From NCBI GenBank assembly GCA_013298625.1, contig JAAFIF010000092.1, positions 1 through 37,341 of the forward strand: 37,341 nucleotides of DNA. The letters run 5' to 3'. Position numbers and translations under genes: made by a program. The stretch comes from Myxococcales bacterium (lineage in GTDB: Bacteria > Myxococcota_A > Polyangia > Polyangiales > Ga0077539). The notes under the pieces are model-generated. The model was not told the origin of the DNA. It searched no databases and saw only the letters and a list, made by a program, of their open reading frames with translations. This document shows, piece after piece, positions 15,473 to 24,027 of the stretch; the first letter of the stretch is position 1, and each line of letters begins with the position of its first letter.

Positions 15473-16500
15473 AGTGGTCGACAGTGTTGAAGTGGGTCGT
15501 CGGCACGACTGTGCTGCTCGGTGCAGGCGTCGGGCGGCTCGCGCAGGTCGGGATGGTGACGATCCCTGGGACGGCGGTGCATCCGGGGCTCGAGAGCCAG
15601 CTGCGGGACCGCGGGACGGTGGCGATCGCGGGGAGCGTTCCGTTTGGGCTGCGGCGCGGGGACGTTTCGTTGGTGGAGTATCGGCAGTTCGGCCCGCTCG
15701 CCACGGCGCTCGAAGGACGAGACCCCGCGGCGCTCTCTCGCGCGCTGCGCGCTGCGCGGGTCGACGGGCTGCTCGTGCGGACCGATCGCGCGCAGGGACA
15801 GCCGGGCAGCGTCCTGCGTTCGCTCAGTGAATTCAGGGCGATTCCCGACGTGTGCGCGACGTGGATGGACCACGACGCGGCCCTCTACGAAGCGCGCGAT
15901 CGCCCGCTCGTGACGAGCGAAGATGCGCCGAAGCTCATCGAAGCGGTGCGGCTCATGGTCGAGGGCGCCGCTGCGCCGCCAGAGCGATTGTTTCCCGAGC
16001 CGCTGCGCGGAGCACGACCGGCCGAAGTGATGGTCGTCGTGCGCGACGGCGCAGCGCCGATCCTGTGGCGCGCCGTGCGAGGCAGCTCCGTCGCCCGCGC
16101 CCTCGTCGACGCCACCTACGCCGTCATCGACCGATGGAACACCCGGCAGCAGCAAGCCTACGGCCCCATCCGCGAGGCCATTCGCCGCATGCCGCTCACC
16201 GTCGCTGTCTTCTACGACAAGGGCACGCTCGACACGCGCGAGGCCGCGTGGATCGACCGCGCCGTGGACGCGAGCGTCTTCGCCGTCGGCTACGAGCGCC
16301 TCGGCCGATGGGAGTACGTGCTGCCGCCGTCGAGCGGCGGGCCTGCGCGCAAAGCGTCGACGGCGCTCGCGGACCTGGTGAGAGAGCACGACGTTCCGCC
16401 GCCTGGATTTCAGCGGACGGACCTCACGCTGTATCGCTTTCGCGCGCTGCAGATGATCGAGCAGACGCCGGGCGGGACCGTGCAGATCTTCAACCCGTAG
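15469..16500 (+). CDS. Membrane-anchored protein of unknown function
   Basis: The GTG at 15469 overlaps the previous stop (GTGA), giving a 343-residue protein. A single N-terminal hydrophobic segment (TVLKWVVGTTVLLGAGVG, about 5-22) looks like an uncleaved anchor or signal. Residues about 50-150 contain mixed alpha/beta sequence (DPAALSRALRAARVDGLLVR, then WMDHDAALYEARD). Later segments read as a soluble domain: PAEVMVVVRDGAAPILWRAV, MPLTVAVFYDKGTLDTREA, and SVFAVGYERLGRWEYVLPP. I do not recognise the family and see no catalytic motif. Translational coupling to the secreted protein upstream suggests that both work at the envelope. It ends tail to tail with the beta-helix lipoprotein gene, six bases apart. 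Confidence 0.72.
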   Translation: MKWSTVLKWVVGTTVLLGAGVGRLAQVGMVTIPGTAVHPGLESQLRDRGTVAIAGSVPFGLRRGDVSLVEYRQFGPLATALEGRDPAALSRALRAARVDGLLVRTDRAQGQPGSVLRSLSEFRAIPDVCATWMDHDAALYEARDRPLVTSEDAPKLIEAVRLMVEGAAAPPERLFPEPLRGARPAEVMVVVRDGAAPILWRAVRGSSVARALVDATYAVIDRWNTRQQQAYGPIREAIRRMPLTVAVFYDKGTLDTREAAWIDRAVDASVFAVGYERLGRWEYVLPPSSGGPARKASTALADLVREHDVPPPGFQRTDLTLYRFRALQMIEQTPGGTVQIFNP

Positions 16501-16506
16501 CGCCCG

Positions 16507-18153
16507 CTAGGGGATCACTCGCTCGGCGGCGCTCTCGCCCATCGCCGCGACGCCCGTTGCGTTGCTGCCGCCCGCGCCCGCCGCTCCGGGGATCACCATC
16601 GTGCCCACGAGACGAACAGTGGCTGCCGCGACCCGCGCCACCACGATGGACGAGCCGCCCGCGCCCGAGCCCCCTGTGCCGCCAGTGCCGCCCATGCCGC
16701 CCATCGTCGCTGCCGCCCCTGGCGTCGCCGACGCGACCGTCCCCGAGGTCGTGCAATTGCACGTCGACCACCCCGCAGTGCACTGGGTGTCGCACGTTTG
16801 CGTGAGGCCCGAGGTCGGCGCTTGCCCGGCCGCGCCGCCGCCGCCGACAGCCCCAGCGACGCCGTCGCCTCCGGCTCCGGTCCGCAGCACGGAGTCCTCG
16901 ACGAGGACCGTCGCTGCTCCGGCCACGAAGAGAGCGATCGCCGCTCTGCCTCCTTCACCGCCAGCGCCGCCTGCGCCGCCGTTGCCTCCGCAGCCGCATT
17001 GCCCCGCGCTCGCAGTCAACGTGCGCATCTGCATGATGCACTGCCGCTGCATCATCGCGCCGCACGACGGATACGAAGTGGCCCCGCACACCACGCCGCA
17101 CACTTCTCCGATGCACAGCGCGCAGTTTGCGGTGCGCGGCGTGCCTGCGGTGCCAGGACGACCGCTGAAGCCCGGAGCGCCCACGGCGCCTGCGCTCCCG
17201 CTCGACGGAACGAACCCCATCGTCGCGCTCAAGCGACCTGGGTTCGTCGCGCGCGGTCCGTTGGCGACCGCGCCGCCCGGCATTCCCGCGGACGCCGTCG
17301 TGTCACAGACAGTGCGATTGCAGGCGACCGCCCCCGCGCCGCTCGCGCTGATGGCTGCGGGGACGCCGTTGCCTCCGCGTGACGCGAGCACATCGACCGA
17401 CCGCAGCGTGACCGCGCGCGTGCTCGCGATCCAAATCGCGTACTGGCTCACTCCAGCCGCGGGGTTCGCGCGGGTTCGAACAGCGACGCGCTCGATCGTC
17501 ACGGGCTGCGAGTTCGGCCCGATGAAGAGCGCTTGATTGACGTTTCCTCCGACGATCCACGCGTCGAGCGGCGACGTGCAGCTGCGCGACCACGAGCCCC
17601 CCGATCGCGCGAAGCCTCCGACGATGCGAAGCGAGCGCGTCGCGCTGTCGAGCGTGATCACTCCGTTCGGCGCCGGCCCGTCGTAGATGCCTGGCGCGAG
17701 CACAATCGGGCGATCGACGCCTTCGCGTTCGACCATCGCGACCGCTTCGGTGATGGTCTTCAACGGGTTGAAGTTGCTGCCGTCACCGGACACGGCGATG
17801 GTGCTGTCGACGTACACCGCGCTGGTGGGAGTCCGCTCGCTCGGGTCGCACGCGACCACGACATCTGTGCGTGTCACGTCCACGGGCATGATCGCCGAGT
17901 CGCGCGCATCGAGCAGCGCGCCGTCCTGCGACGCGTCGCCAACGTCCACCCCAGCGTCGAGCGCTCCGACATCGCTCGCGCCATCGAGCAGCGCGCCGTC
18001 CATCGCGGCGGCGCCGTCGAGCGGAGCGACGACGTCCTGCGCGCCGTCCAGCGCCGCCTGCCCGTCGCGCCCGTTGAACGAGTATTGATCGAGCGAGCAG
18101 CCCGCGAGCGCGAGCAGCGAGAATCCCAGCGATTGCAGCGATCGATTGCGCAT
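16507..18153 (-). CDS. Lipoprotein with parallel beta-helix-like domain and Gly-rich tail
   Basis: The 548-residue protein starts MRNRSLQSLGFSLLALAGC, a clear lipoprotein signal (Cys19). A long linker rich in Asp, Ala and Gly follows (repeats of LDGA, about 30-95). Residues about 110-290 resemble a pectate-lyase-type right-handed beta-helix: VYVDSTIAVSGDGSNFNPLK, then VLAPGIYDGPAPNGVITLD, VTIERVAVRTRANP and VTLRSVDVLASRGG. The rest is Gly/Ala/Ser-rich low complexity containing two Cys clusters (CALCIGEVCGVVC and CDTQCTAGWSTCNC). It should sit on the outer membrane, possibly exposed and glycan-binding. No catalytic residues could be assigned. The start overlaps the stop of the TPR protein upstream in transcription (TGATG), so the two are coupled. 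Confidence 0.82.
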   Translation of the reverse strand: MRNRSLQSLGFSLLALAGCSLDQYSFNGRDGQAALDGAQDVVAPLDGAAAMDGALLDGASDVGALDAGVDVGDASQDGALLDARDSAIMPVDVTRTDVVVACDPSERTPTSAVYVDSTIAVSGDGSNFNPLKTITEAVAMVEREGVDRPIVLAPGIYDGPAPNGVITLDSATRSLRIVGGFARSGGSWSRSCTSPLDAWIVGGNVNQALFIGPNSQPVTIERVAVRTRANPAAGVSQYAIWIASTRAVTLRSVDVLASRGGNGVPAAISASGAGAVACNRTVCDTTASAGMPGGAVANGPRATNPGRLSATMGFVPSSGSAGAVGAPGFSGRPGTAGTPRTANCALCIGEVCGVVCGATSYPSCGAMMQRQCIMQMRTLTASAGQCGCGGNGGAGGAGGEGGRAAIALFVAGAATVLVEDSVLRTGAGGDGVAGAVGGGGAAGQAPTSGLTQTCDTQCTAGWSTCNCTTSGTVASATPGAAATMGGMGGTGGTGGSGAGGSSIVVARVAAATVRLVGTMVIPGAAGAGGSNATGVAAMGESAAERVIP

Positions 18154-18944
18154 CAGAAGCTCCCTACGACAGTGATCCCTGCGCTTGACACGGTGACAAT
18201 TGGCACCCGTTCGCTCGAGCGCCCGGCGAGGGCCCACACGAGCCCGCCGACGAGCGCCGCGCCGCCAACACTGATGGTGATCGCACCGGCTGTCCCGAGG
18301 GACTGGGCGCGGTCACGAATCGCGAGCGCGCCAGGCTCGCAATCGAAGCCGCCCCCCGTGCGCCGGCTGCAGTTCGCGGGGCTCTCGAGCTCGGCGACGG
18401 CGCCCGCGTACAGGCCGAGCAGTACGGCGCCGGTGACGGCGGACGCGCCGCCGACGGCTGTGGTCACCCACGCGCCGACAGGCCACCGGGTGCGCGTCGC
18501 GAACGTCTGCGCGGGAGGCGTGACGACCGGCGGGGTGACAACGGCGGGTGTGGGGACGACGCTCGTCGGAGCCGCGCGGAGCCGCGCCTCGGCGTCGCGG
18601 ATCGACGCGAGCGTGGTGGTTCGGTTGGGCGCGTCGGGGACGCGCTCGAGGTAGAGCCGCCACGTCGCGATGGCGTCGGCCCACTGCTCGAGGGCCGCGT
18701 ACATCGTCGCGACGTTGTAGAGGATGGTCGGGTCCTGCTGGCGCTCGTATGCCCGGCGAAAAAGCTGCAACGCCCGCGCAAAATCCCGCACTTCGAACGC
18801 GGCGTCCGCCTGACGGAGCAGCGCGTTGGCGTCGCTCTCGGCGTTGGTCGAGGCGCTCTGCGCGTGCGCGGCGGCAGGCGAAGACGCGGCGAGCGCGGCG
18901 AAGAGCGCGCACGCGAGCGCCGCCGGGGGACGGTCGAGGATCAT
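18153..18944 (-). CDS. Exported TPR protein with two membrane segments
   Basis: The 263-residue protein has a signal peptide (RPPAALACALFAALAASSPA, cleavage near AAHAQ). Residues about 35-130 contain TPR-like helices (ANALLRQADAAFEVRDFARA, ALQLFRRAYERQQDPTILYN, then VATMYAALEQWADAIATWR). A Pro/Val/Thr linker follows (PTPAVVTPPVVTPPAQ). Two hydrophobic segments near 155-178 and 217-240 are separated by a loop with two Cys. This signal-TPR-linker-membrane layout is common in myxobacterial genomes, usually without known function. The protein probably holds its TPR domain in the periplasm as a scaffold. Its stop TGA overlaps the ATG of the beta-helix lipoprotein, suggesting a joint task. Confidence 0.78.
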   Translation of the reverse strand: MILDRPPAALACALFAALAASSPAAAHAQSASTNAESDANALLRQADAAFEVRDFARALQLFRRAYERQQDPTILYNVATMYAALEQWADAIATWRLYLERVPDAPNRTTTLASIRDAEARLRAAPTSVVPTPAVVTPPVVTPPAQTFATRTRWPVGAWVTTAVGGASAVTGAVLLGLYAGAVAELESPANCSRRTGGGFDCEPGALAIRDRAQSLGTAGAITISVGGAALVGGLVWALAGRSSERVPIVTVSSAGITVVGSF

Positions 18945-18987
18945 GAGGTTGAGGGATCCCTATGAAAGGTGCGTGCCCGCGGCGCGA

Positions 18988-19467
18988 TCATCGCGCGGGC
19001 GAGAGGTGCTCGAGCGCGCGCTCGAAGGTCAAGAAGCGCCCGGCGGGCAGGGACTTCGCGATGCTGCGCAGCTTCGATGCGCACGCGACGAGCTCGCGCG
19101 GCGAGTACTCGAGGTACGCGAGCGCGGCGTTGATCTCTTGGGGAGAGAACGCGCGGATGCCATCGACCACGAGGGACATCGCGCTGATCACGAAGCGCAC
19201 CGAGGCCGCGTCGGTGATGATCGCGTTGCGCACGCGCTCGGAGCGCCCCGCGAGCGCGTCGAACAGTCGCTTGCGCTGCGCTGTGCTGGGCGCGCCGCCG
19301 TCGGTGATCACCAGCGAGCGCACGAGCTCGTTGTCGGACGCGAGCTTCACCATCGCGGGGATCATCGCCGCGACGTCCGCGTCTGTCGGCGCGGGCCTGC
19401 CGTGCAGCGAGAGCATGGTGGACGGCTCGAACACCTCCGCTGCGAAGTGAGGCTGAGACACAAGCAT
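18988..19467 (-). CDS. Small soluble protein of unknown function
   Basis: I chose the ATG at 19467 (MLVSQPHFAAEVFEPSTMLS), with AGAAGG about 8 bases upstream. The longer open frame upstream adds a stretch unlike a protein start. The 159-residue product is soluble. Strand-like and helical segments alternate (STMLSLHGRPAPTDADVAAM, VRSLVITDGGAPSTAQRKRL, VRNAIITDAASVRFVISAM), ending in two helices (EINAALAYLEYSPRELVAC). The alternation recalls STAS/SpoIIAA-like domains, but I cannot confirm this. It is separated by 43 bases from the TPR gene downstream on the same strand and may share its transcript. Confidence 0.65.
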   Translation of the reverse strand: MLVSQPHFAAEVFEPSTMLSLHGRPAPTDADVAAMIPAMVKLASDNELVRSLVITDGGAPSTAQRKRLFDALAGRSERVRNAIITDAASVRFVISAMSLVVDGIRAFSPQEINAALAYLEYSPRELVACASKLRSIAKSLPAGRFLTFERALEHLSPAR

Positions 19468-19805
19468 CGGCGCACCTTCTCTCGCACGGCAGCGCGGGAC
19501 GTCAATCGAATGAACGGGGAGAGTCTGTATTCGGACAAGAGCTTGTACGCTGCGAGCGCTGGCAATGACCCAAAGGACATCGCCAAGAAAAAGCACCGGA
19601 AACCCTTAAGAAATCCTTGCGCGAAGCCCGCGCCGGACTACGTTTAAATTCGAAATTGATTGACACGAAGTAGCGCTCATGTCGGGCGCGCTCGGCGGGA
19701 TCTGTTGGGGAATCGTTCATCGGGGCGGTGCGGTCGCTGCGCGTTGCAGTCGGTCGACGCTGCGGCCGAGGCGCGTTCGCGCGCGGAGTTTACGGGAGGA
19801 AGCGC
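19468..19805. other. Divergent intergenic region, partly AT-rich
   Basis: No gene is visible. The region separates the minus-strand small protein from the plus-strand ThDP enzyme, so it should carry both promoters. An AT-rich island at about 19600-19665 contains TTTAAATTCGAAATTGATTGACA. That includes a consensus -35 hexamer (TTGACA) on the plus strand, but no matching -10 is obvious 16-18 bases later. TACGGGAGGA just before 19806 is a strong ribosome binding site. Confidence 0.5.
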
Positions 19806-21608
19806 ATGGCCAAGCACGGGGAAGTTGAGCACGCGTCCGAGACCGCGGTGATCGAGCGATCGTCGCGCGGCGACGGCGACGGGGATGAAGGCATCGCGGG
19901 CTGGGGGACGCGAACGAGCGAAGGGGCGGCGAAGAAGAACTGCTCCGACGCGATCGCAGAGGGGCTGTTCGCCCTGGGCGTTCGCGAGGTGTTTCTCGTG
20001 TGTGGTGGCGCGATCGCGCACCTGACGACGGCGCTCGCGAAGGCGAAGCTCTCGGTGCGGCACTTTCGGCACGAAGCGGGCGCGGCGTTCGCGGCGCACG
20101 AGGCGAGCGTGGCCATGGGCAGGCCGGTCGCGGTGTGCGTGACGACCGGGCCGGGGCTGTACAACGCCCTCACGGGGCTGGCCGCGGTGCGCGCGGACGG
20201 CGGGCAAGTGCTGCTGCTCTCTGGAGCAACGAGCCCCGCGTTGCGCGGGCGCGGCGCGGTGCAAGAGACAGGGCCCGAGACGATGCCCGCGGATCTGTTC
20301 GTGGCAGGACCGCTGTTTCACTGGGCGAGGATGCTGGCGGACCCGGTCGAGCTGCCGGCGGCGTTCGCGCAGATCGCGGCGGGACTGCAGCGGCCGGGGG
20401 GATTTCTGGGGCACATTTCGGTTCCGTCGAGCGTGCAGAGCGCGCCGGCGCCGACGGGCGCGTGGCAGCCGTCGCTGACGGTCGCGCCGGCCGGGCCGTG
20501 GGTCGACGCGGTGGACACGACGCTGGCGTTGCTCACGAAAGAGCGCTGGGCCGTGTGGGCGGGCTTCGGCGCGACGCACGCGTCGACCGAGCTCGCCGAG
20601 CTCGTTCGCAGGACCAACTGCGGGGTGGTGTGCACGCCGCGCGCGAAGGGGGTCTTCCCCGAGACGCACGAGAACTTCGTAGGGGTCTCGGGCGCAGGCG
20701 CGCACGAGTCCGTGCAGCGCTTCGTGCGCGAGCACGGGATCGAGCGGTGGCTCGTGCTCGGCACGCGCCTCGGCGAAGTGAGCTCGTTCTTCGAGCGCGC
20801 GCTCGTCCCCCCGAAGGGCCTCATCCAAGTCGACCTCGCGCCCGACGCGTTCGGAACGGCTTTTCCCGGCGTCCCCGTCGTCGGCATCGTGTCCGAGATC
20901 GGGCGCTTTCTCGAAGCCCTGCTCGACCGCATGCCCGAGCGCTGGAGCGTCCAGCCCTCGCACCATCACTCTCTCCCTCGGCCCGAGCACATCACCCCCC
21001 TCGACGATCAGCCCGTCCGAACCCCGTATCTCTTTCAAGAGATCCAGCGCGTCTTCATCGACGACCCGCGCGTCGACGTCACCGTCATGGCCGAGTCGGG
21101 CAACTCCTTCGCCTGGGCCAATCACCTCTTGCGCTTCGCCTCTCCCGGCCGCTACCGCACCAGCGCGGCCTACGGCTCGATGGGGCACTTCGTCACCGGC
21201 GTCGTCGGCGCCGCCATCGCCCGCCGCGCCAAGAGCGTCGTCATCACCGGCGACGGCGCCATGCTCATGAACAACGAGGTCAACACGGCAGTGCAGTACC
21301 GCGCGCCCGCCGTGTGGATCGTGCTCAACGACGCCCGCTTCGGCCTGTCCGAACACGGCTACGAAGCGCTCGGGCTCGAGCCCGTCGAGACTCGCATCCC
21401 CCGCAGCAACTTCGCGGACTTCGCGCGCAGCCTCGGCGCCGACGGCGTCGTGGTCGAGCGCGAACGCGACCTCGGCCCCGCGCTCGATCGAGCCCTCGCC
21501 GCGCAGGGCCCGTTCGTCGTCGACGTGCGGATCGCCCTCGACAACGTCGCCCCGCTCCTCGCGAGCCGCACCAAAACACTGCGATCCACAAACACCTCCG
21601 CGCGCTGA
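19806..21608 (+). CDS. ThDP-dependent enzyme of the acetolactate synthase superfamily
   Basis: GGGAGGA five bases before the ATG at 19806 fixes the start. The 600-residue protein has three acetolactate-synthase-like domains. The N-terminal PYR domain carries the catalytic Glu90 (RHEAGAAFAAHEA), then VCVTTGPGLYNALTGLAAV. A central Rossmann-like domain runs to about residue 360. The C-terminal PP domain has the ThDP/Mg motif GDG (482-484) with MNNEVNTA. An extra roughly 40 hydrophilic N-terminal residues are unusual. It should decarboxylate a 2-keto acid and transfer the aldehyde unit to an acceptor. A KAS III-like enzyme follows 22 bases later, so a specialised acyloin or branched-chain product is more likely than valine biosynthesis. 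No regulatory subunit gene is adjacent. Xenocyloin clusters of Xenorhabdus pair similar enzymes; a parallel role is inferred. Confidence 0.85.
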   Translation: MAKHGEVEHASETAVIERSSRGDGDGDEGIAGWGTRTSEGAAKKNCSDAIAEGLFALGVREVFLVCGGAIAHLTTALAKAKLSVRHFRHEAGAAFAAHEASVAMGRPVAVCVTTGPGLYNALTGLAAVRADGGQVLLLSGATSPALRGRGAVQETGPETMPADLFVAGPLFHWARMLADPVELPAAFAQIAAGLQRPGGFLGHISVPSSVQSAPAPTGAWQPSLTVAPAGPWVDAVDTTLALLTKERWAVWAGFGATHASTELAELVRRTNCGVVCTPRAKGVFPETHENFVGVSGAGAHESVQRFVREHGIERWLVLGTRLGEVSSFFERALVPPKGLIQVDLAPDAFGTAFPGVPVVGIVSEIGRFLEALLDRMPERWSVQPSHHHSLPRPEHITPLDDQPVRTPYLFQEIQRVFIDDPRVDVTVMAESGNSFAWANHLLRFASPGRYRTSAAYGSMGHFVTGVVGAAIARRAKSVVITGDGAMLMNNEVNTAVQYRAPAVWIVLNDARFGLSEHGYEALGLEPVETRIPRSNFADFARSLGADGVVVERERDLGPALDRALAAQGPFVVDVRIALDNVAPLLASRTKTLRSTNTSAR

Positions 21609-21630
21609 GCGCCCCCGAAGGAGACGCAGC

Positions 21631-22740
21631 ATGTTCGACCATCAACGCCCTGTCCTCCGCTCGCTCGCCGCGGTCTCGCCCTCGGTCGTTCGCCGCAACG
21701 ACTTCTTTCGCGCGCTCGGCCACGGAGCGCGCCGAGACCCCTCGCTCGGCCGCGTGTGGACCGTCCCAGACGAGAGCACCCTCACCGACTTCGAGCGCGA
21801 AATGCTCCCGTACTTGAGCGACCCGTTTCGCGGGACCGTCGAGCGCCGCGTCCTCGGCCCGGGCGAGTCATCGGTCTCGCTGCTCGTCGAAGCGGGCCGC
21901 CGCGCGCTCGCCTCCGCAAACCTCCGCGCGCACGACGTCGACGCGCTGCTGTGCGCGTCGTTTCCGTCGGGACAAGTCGGCATCGGCGAGGCCGCCTTCG
22001 TCGCGCGCGAGCTGGGCTTGCGCGGCTCGTCGCTCAACGTCGAGAGCGCGTGCGCGAGCGCCCTCGTCGCGCTCGACATGGCCTCGTCCCTCGTCGCGTC
22101 CGGTCGCCATCAGCGCGTCCTCGTCGTCACCGCGTGCACGTACTCGCGCGTGTGCCCCCCAGACGACTCGCTCTCGTGGACCATCGGCGACGGCGCCGCC
22201 GCGTTCGTCGTCGAAGCCTCGCGTCACGGCGCGGCCGTGCTCGGCGCATACAACACCCACACCGCCGAGAGCTGCGACGCGCTCTCGTACGCGATCGACC
22301 CGACCGTCGAGGCATCGGGCATGCGCATGAAGACCTTCGAAGGCGCGCGAACCGCGCTGCGCGACGGCGCAGAGCGCACTGTCCCCGAGTGCTGCAACGG
22401 CGCCCTGCGCGCGGCGGGAGTGCGCATCGAGGACATCGCGCTGGTCGTTCCCAACACGCCCACGGCGTGGTTCGCGGCGTTCGTCGCGCGCAAGCTCGGC
22501 GTCGAGCGTTCGCGCGTCGTGGACACGTATCCGCGCTACGCCAACATCGGCCCCGCGCTGTGGCCCACAGGGCTGCACCGCGCAGCGCTCGACGGACGGC
22601 TGTCGCAAGGCGACCTCGTCTTGCTCTACGCCGTCGGCAGCGTCGCGAGCGCGGCGGCCGCGGTCATCCGCTGGGGCGACGTCGCCATCGCCGCGGACGA
22701 CCGCGCGCACGCAGCAGAGTTTGCGCCGTCGCACGCGTGA
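21631..22740 (+). CDS. KAS III-like (FabH-family) enzyme with His-to-Asn change
   Basis: The 369-residue protein has the thiolase fold of beta-ketoacyl-ACP synthase III. The nucleophile is Cys141 in NVESACASALVALDMA. The position of FabH's HQAN histidine reads VVPNTPTAWF, so Asn275 replaces it. The asparagine is kept as Asn305 in RYANIGPALWP. Spacing between the last two positions is 30, as in E. coli FabH (His244/Asn274). WTIGDGAAAFVVE is also typical. The His loss should impair malonyl decarboxylation, so it may act as an acyltransferase or non-decarboxylating condensing enzyme. AAGGAG precedes the ATG. It lies 22 bases after the ThDP enzyme and overlaps the regulator downstream. It is not a housekeeping FabH, because no other fatty acid genes are near. 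Confidence 0.85.
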   Translation: MFDHQRPVLRSLAAVSPSVVRRNDFFRALGHGARRDPSLGRVWTVPDESTLTDFEREMLPYLSDPFRGTVERRVLGPGESSVSLLVEAGRRALASANLRAHDVDALLCASFPSGQVGIGEAAFVARELGLRGSSLNVESACASALVALDMASSLVASGRHQRVLVVTACTYSRVCPPDDSLSWTIGDGAAAFVVEASRHGAAVLGAYNTHTAESCDALSYAIDPTVEASGMRMKTFEGARTALRDGAERTVPECCNGALRAAGVRIEDIALVVPNTPTAWFAAFVARKLGVERSRVVDTYPRYANIGPALWPTGLHRAALDGRLSQGDLVLLYAVGSVASAAAAVIRWGDVAIAADDRAHAAEFAPSHA

Positions 22741-24008
22741 ACCTCAGCGAGCCTTGTCCGTTGCGCGACGCGCCTGCTTCGCCGCATCCTGCGGATCGAA
22801 TGCGGGAGCAGAGCTGGTTCGATGCGATCACCGACCCGGTGCCGTTGCGGACGGCGACGCCGTTCGAGGCGTTCTCCGTGCGGTGCGAGCAGCAACCGCG
22901 GCTGTTGTTGATGGCCAACACGAAGCTCGATCCGGGCGAGGCGCGCGCCCGCGCGGACGCCATCGCCGCAGCGCACGAGCGGCTCGAAGGCCCGCACATC
23001 GCCGGGCTGCAAGCGCGCGGCGAGCACCAGGGTCGGCCGTGGCTGCTCTTGCGCGCCGCTGCGATCGCCGACGGCGACGACGTGATTCGCACCCAAGTCG
23101 ACCGCAACGTGAGGCAGCCGTACCGCGCGGCCATCGGCGGGCTCGACGCGATCGGGTCTGCGCTGCAGCGCATGCACGGGACGCGATCGCCGCAGACGGG
23201 ACAGCCCTACGCCATCGGCGCGATCGGCCTCGCGAACCTCTACTACGAAGCGGACGGGACGCTCTGGCTGCTCGGCGCCGGTGACAATGGCTTCGCGCGG
23301 GCGAGCACGCTGTTGCCCACGGTGATCGCGCCCGAGGTCGCGCTCGGCGATCACCCGACGCCAGCGTCGGACGTCTTCGCGCTCTCGGCGCTGATGCGCG
23401 CGATGGTCCCGTACGTCGATCTGCCCGCGCCGATCGCCCGCGTCCTTCGCGGCCACGACGCCAACACCCCGCTCGGAAAGCTCACGCACGAGTCCAACGC
23501 CCGCGTCTGGGGCCTGCCTCACGCGCTGCGCCCGTCCCTCGCGACGCTCGACCGAGTGCTTCGCGGGGTCGTCACGCTGCTCGGAGAGAGCATCTCGTAC
23601 AGCGCTCACCGAGACTTCGTCGCAGCGTTGCTCGCGCACGACGAGCCCGAGCACGCCGCGCACGAGCGAGCGGTGCTCGAGCTGGCCGACGACGGGAGCT
23701 GGTTTCGTCTCGACGCGCAACAGACGCAGCGAATCGCCTCGCGCGCGGCGCTGCGCAGGGTCCTGCTCTGCATCGTCGAGCACGCGGACCGCGGCGAGTC
23801 GTGCGACGTGCGCAAGCTGCTCGAGGCCGGCTGGCCCGGCGAGCGCGTCGACCCTGAAGCGGGCGCGAACCGCGTGTACGTCGCGGTGTCCGCGCTGCGG
23901 CGGATGGGGCTGCGCGCGGCGATCGAGCGCTTCGACCTCGGCTATCGACTGGTCCCTGGCGTGCGGGTCGAGCGCCGCAGAGCCGAGCTGGGTCCGTCGC
24001 AACGGTGA
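22737..24008 (+). CDS. Pseudokinase fused to a winged-helix DNA-binding domain
   Basis: From the GTG overlapping the KAS III stop (GTGA) the protein has 423 residues; ATG at 22800 is an alternative giving 402. The middle resembles a Ser/Thr kinase C-lobe. IAPEVALG matches the APE motif, and TPASDVFALSALMRAMV matches the following DVxxLG helix. The catalytic Asp of HRD is missing (GAIGLANLYYEADG), and DFG reads GAG. A VAIK-type Lys is not clear. It is therefore a pseudokinase. The last roughly 110 residues, from LELADDGSWFRLD to YRLVPGVRV, fit an OmpR/SARP-like winged helix (SRAALRRVLLCIVEH, then ANRVYVAVSALRRMG). It probably regulates transcription, perhaps of the two genes before it. Ligand or protein sensing by the pseudokinase is speculative. 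Confidence 0.8.
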   Translation: MNLSEPCPLRDAPASPHPADRMREQSWFDAITDPVPLRTATPFEAFSVRCEQQPRLLLMANTKLDPGEARARADAIAAAHERLEGPHIAGLQARGEHQGRPWLLLRAAAIADGDDVIRTQVDRNVRQPYRAAIGGLDAIGSALQRMHGTRSPQTGQPYAIGAIGLANLYYEADGTLWLLGAGDNGFARASTLLPTVIAPEVALGDHPTPASDVFALSALMRAMVPYVDLPAPIARVLRGHDANTPLGKLTHESNARVWGLPHALRPSLATLDRVLRGVVTLLGESISYSAHRDFVAALLAHDEPEHAAHERAVLELADDGSWFRLDAQQTQRIASRAALRRVLLCIVEHADRGESCDVRKLLEAGWPGERVDPEAGANRVYVAVSALRRMGLRAAIERFDLGYRLVPGVRVERRRAELGPSQR

Positions 24009-24027
24009 CGGCGTCGAGGAGCGCGGT

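Noticed and set aside
15469..16500. Assigning the membrane-anchored protein to a known enzyme family
   Set aside because: Some segments look like a globular alpha/beta domain, but no diagnostic motif could be identified, so it is left as unknown.
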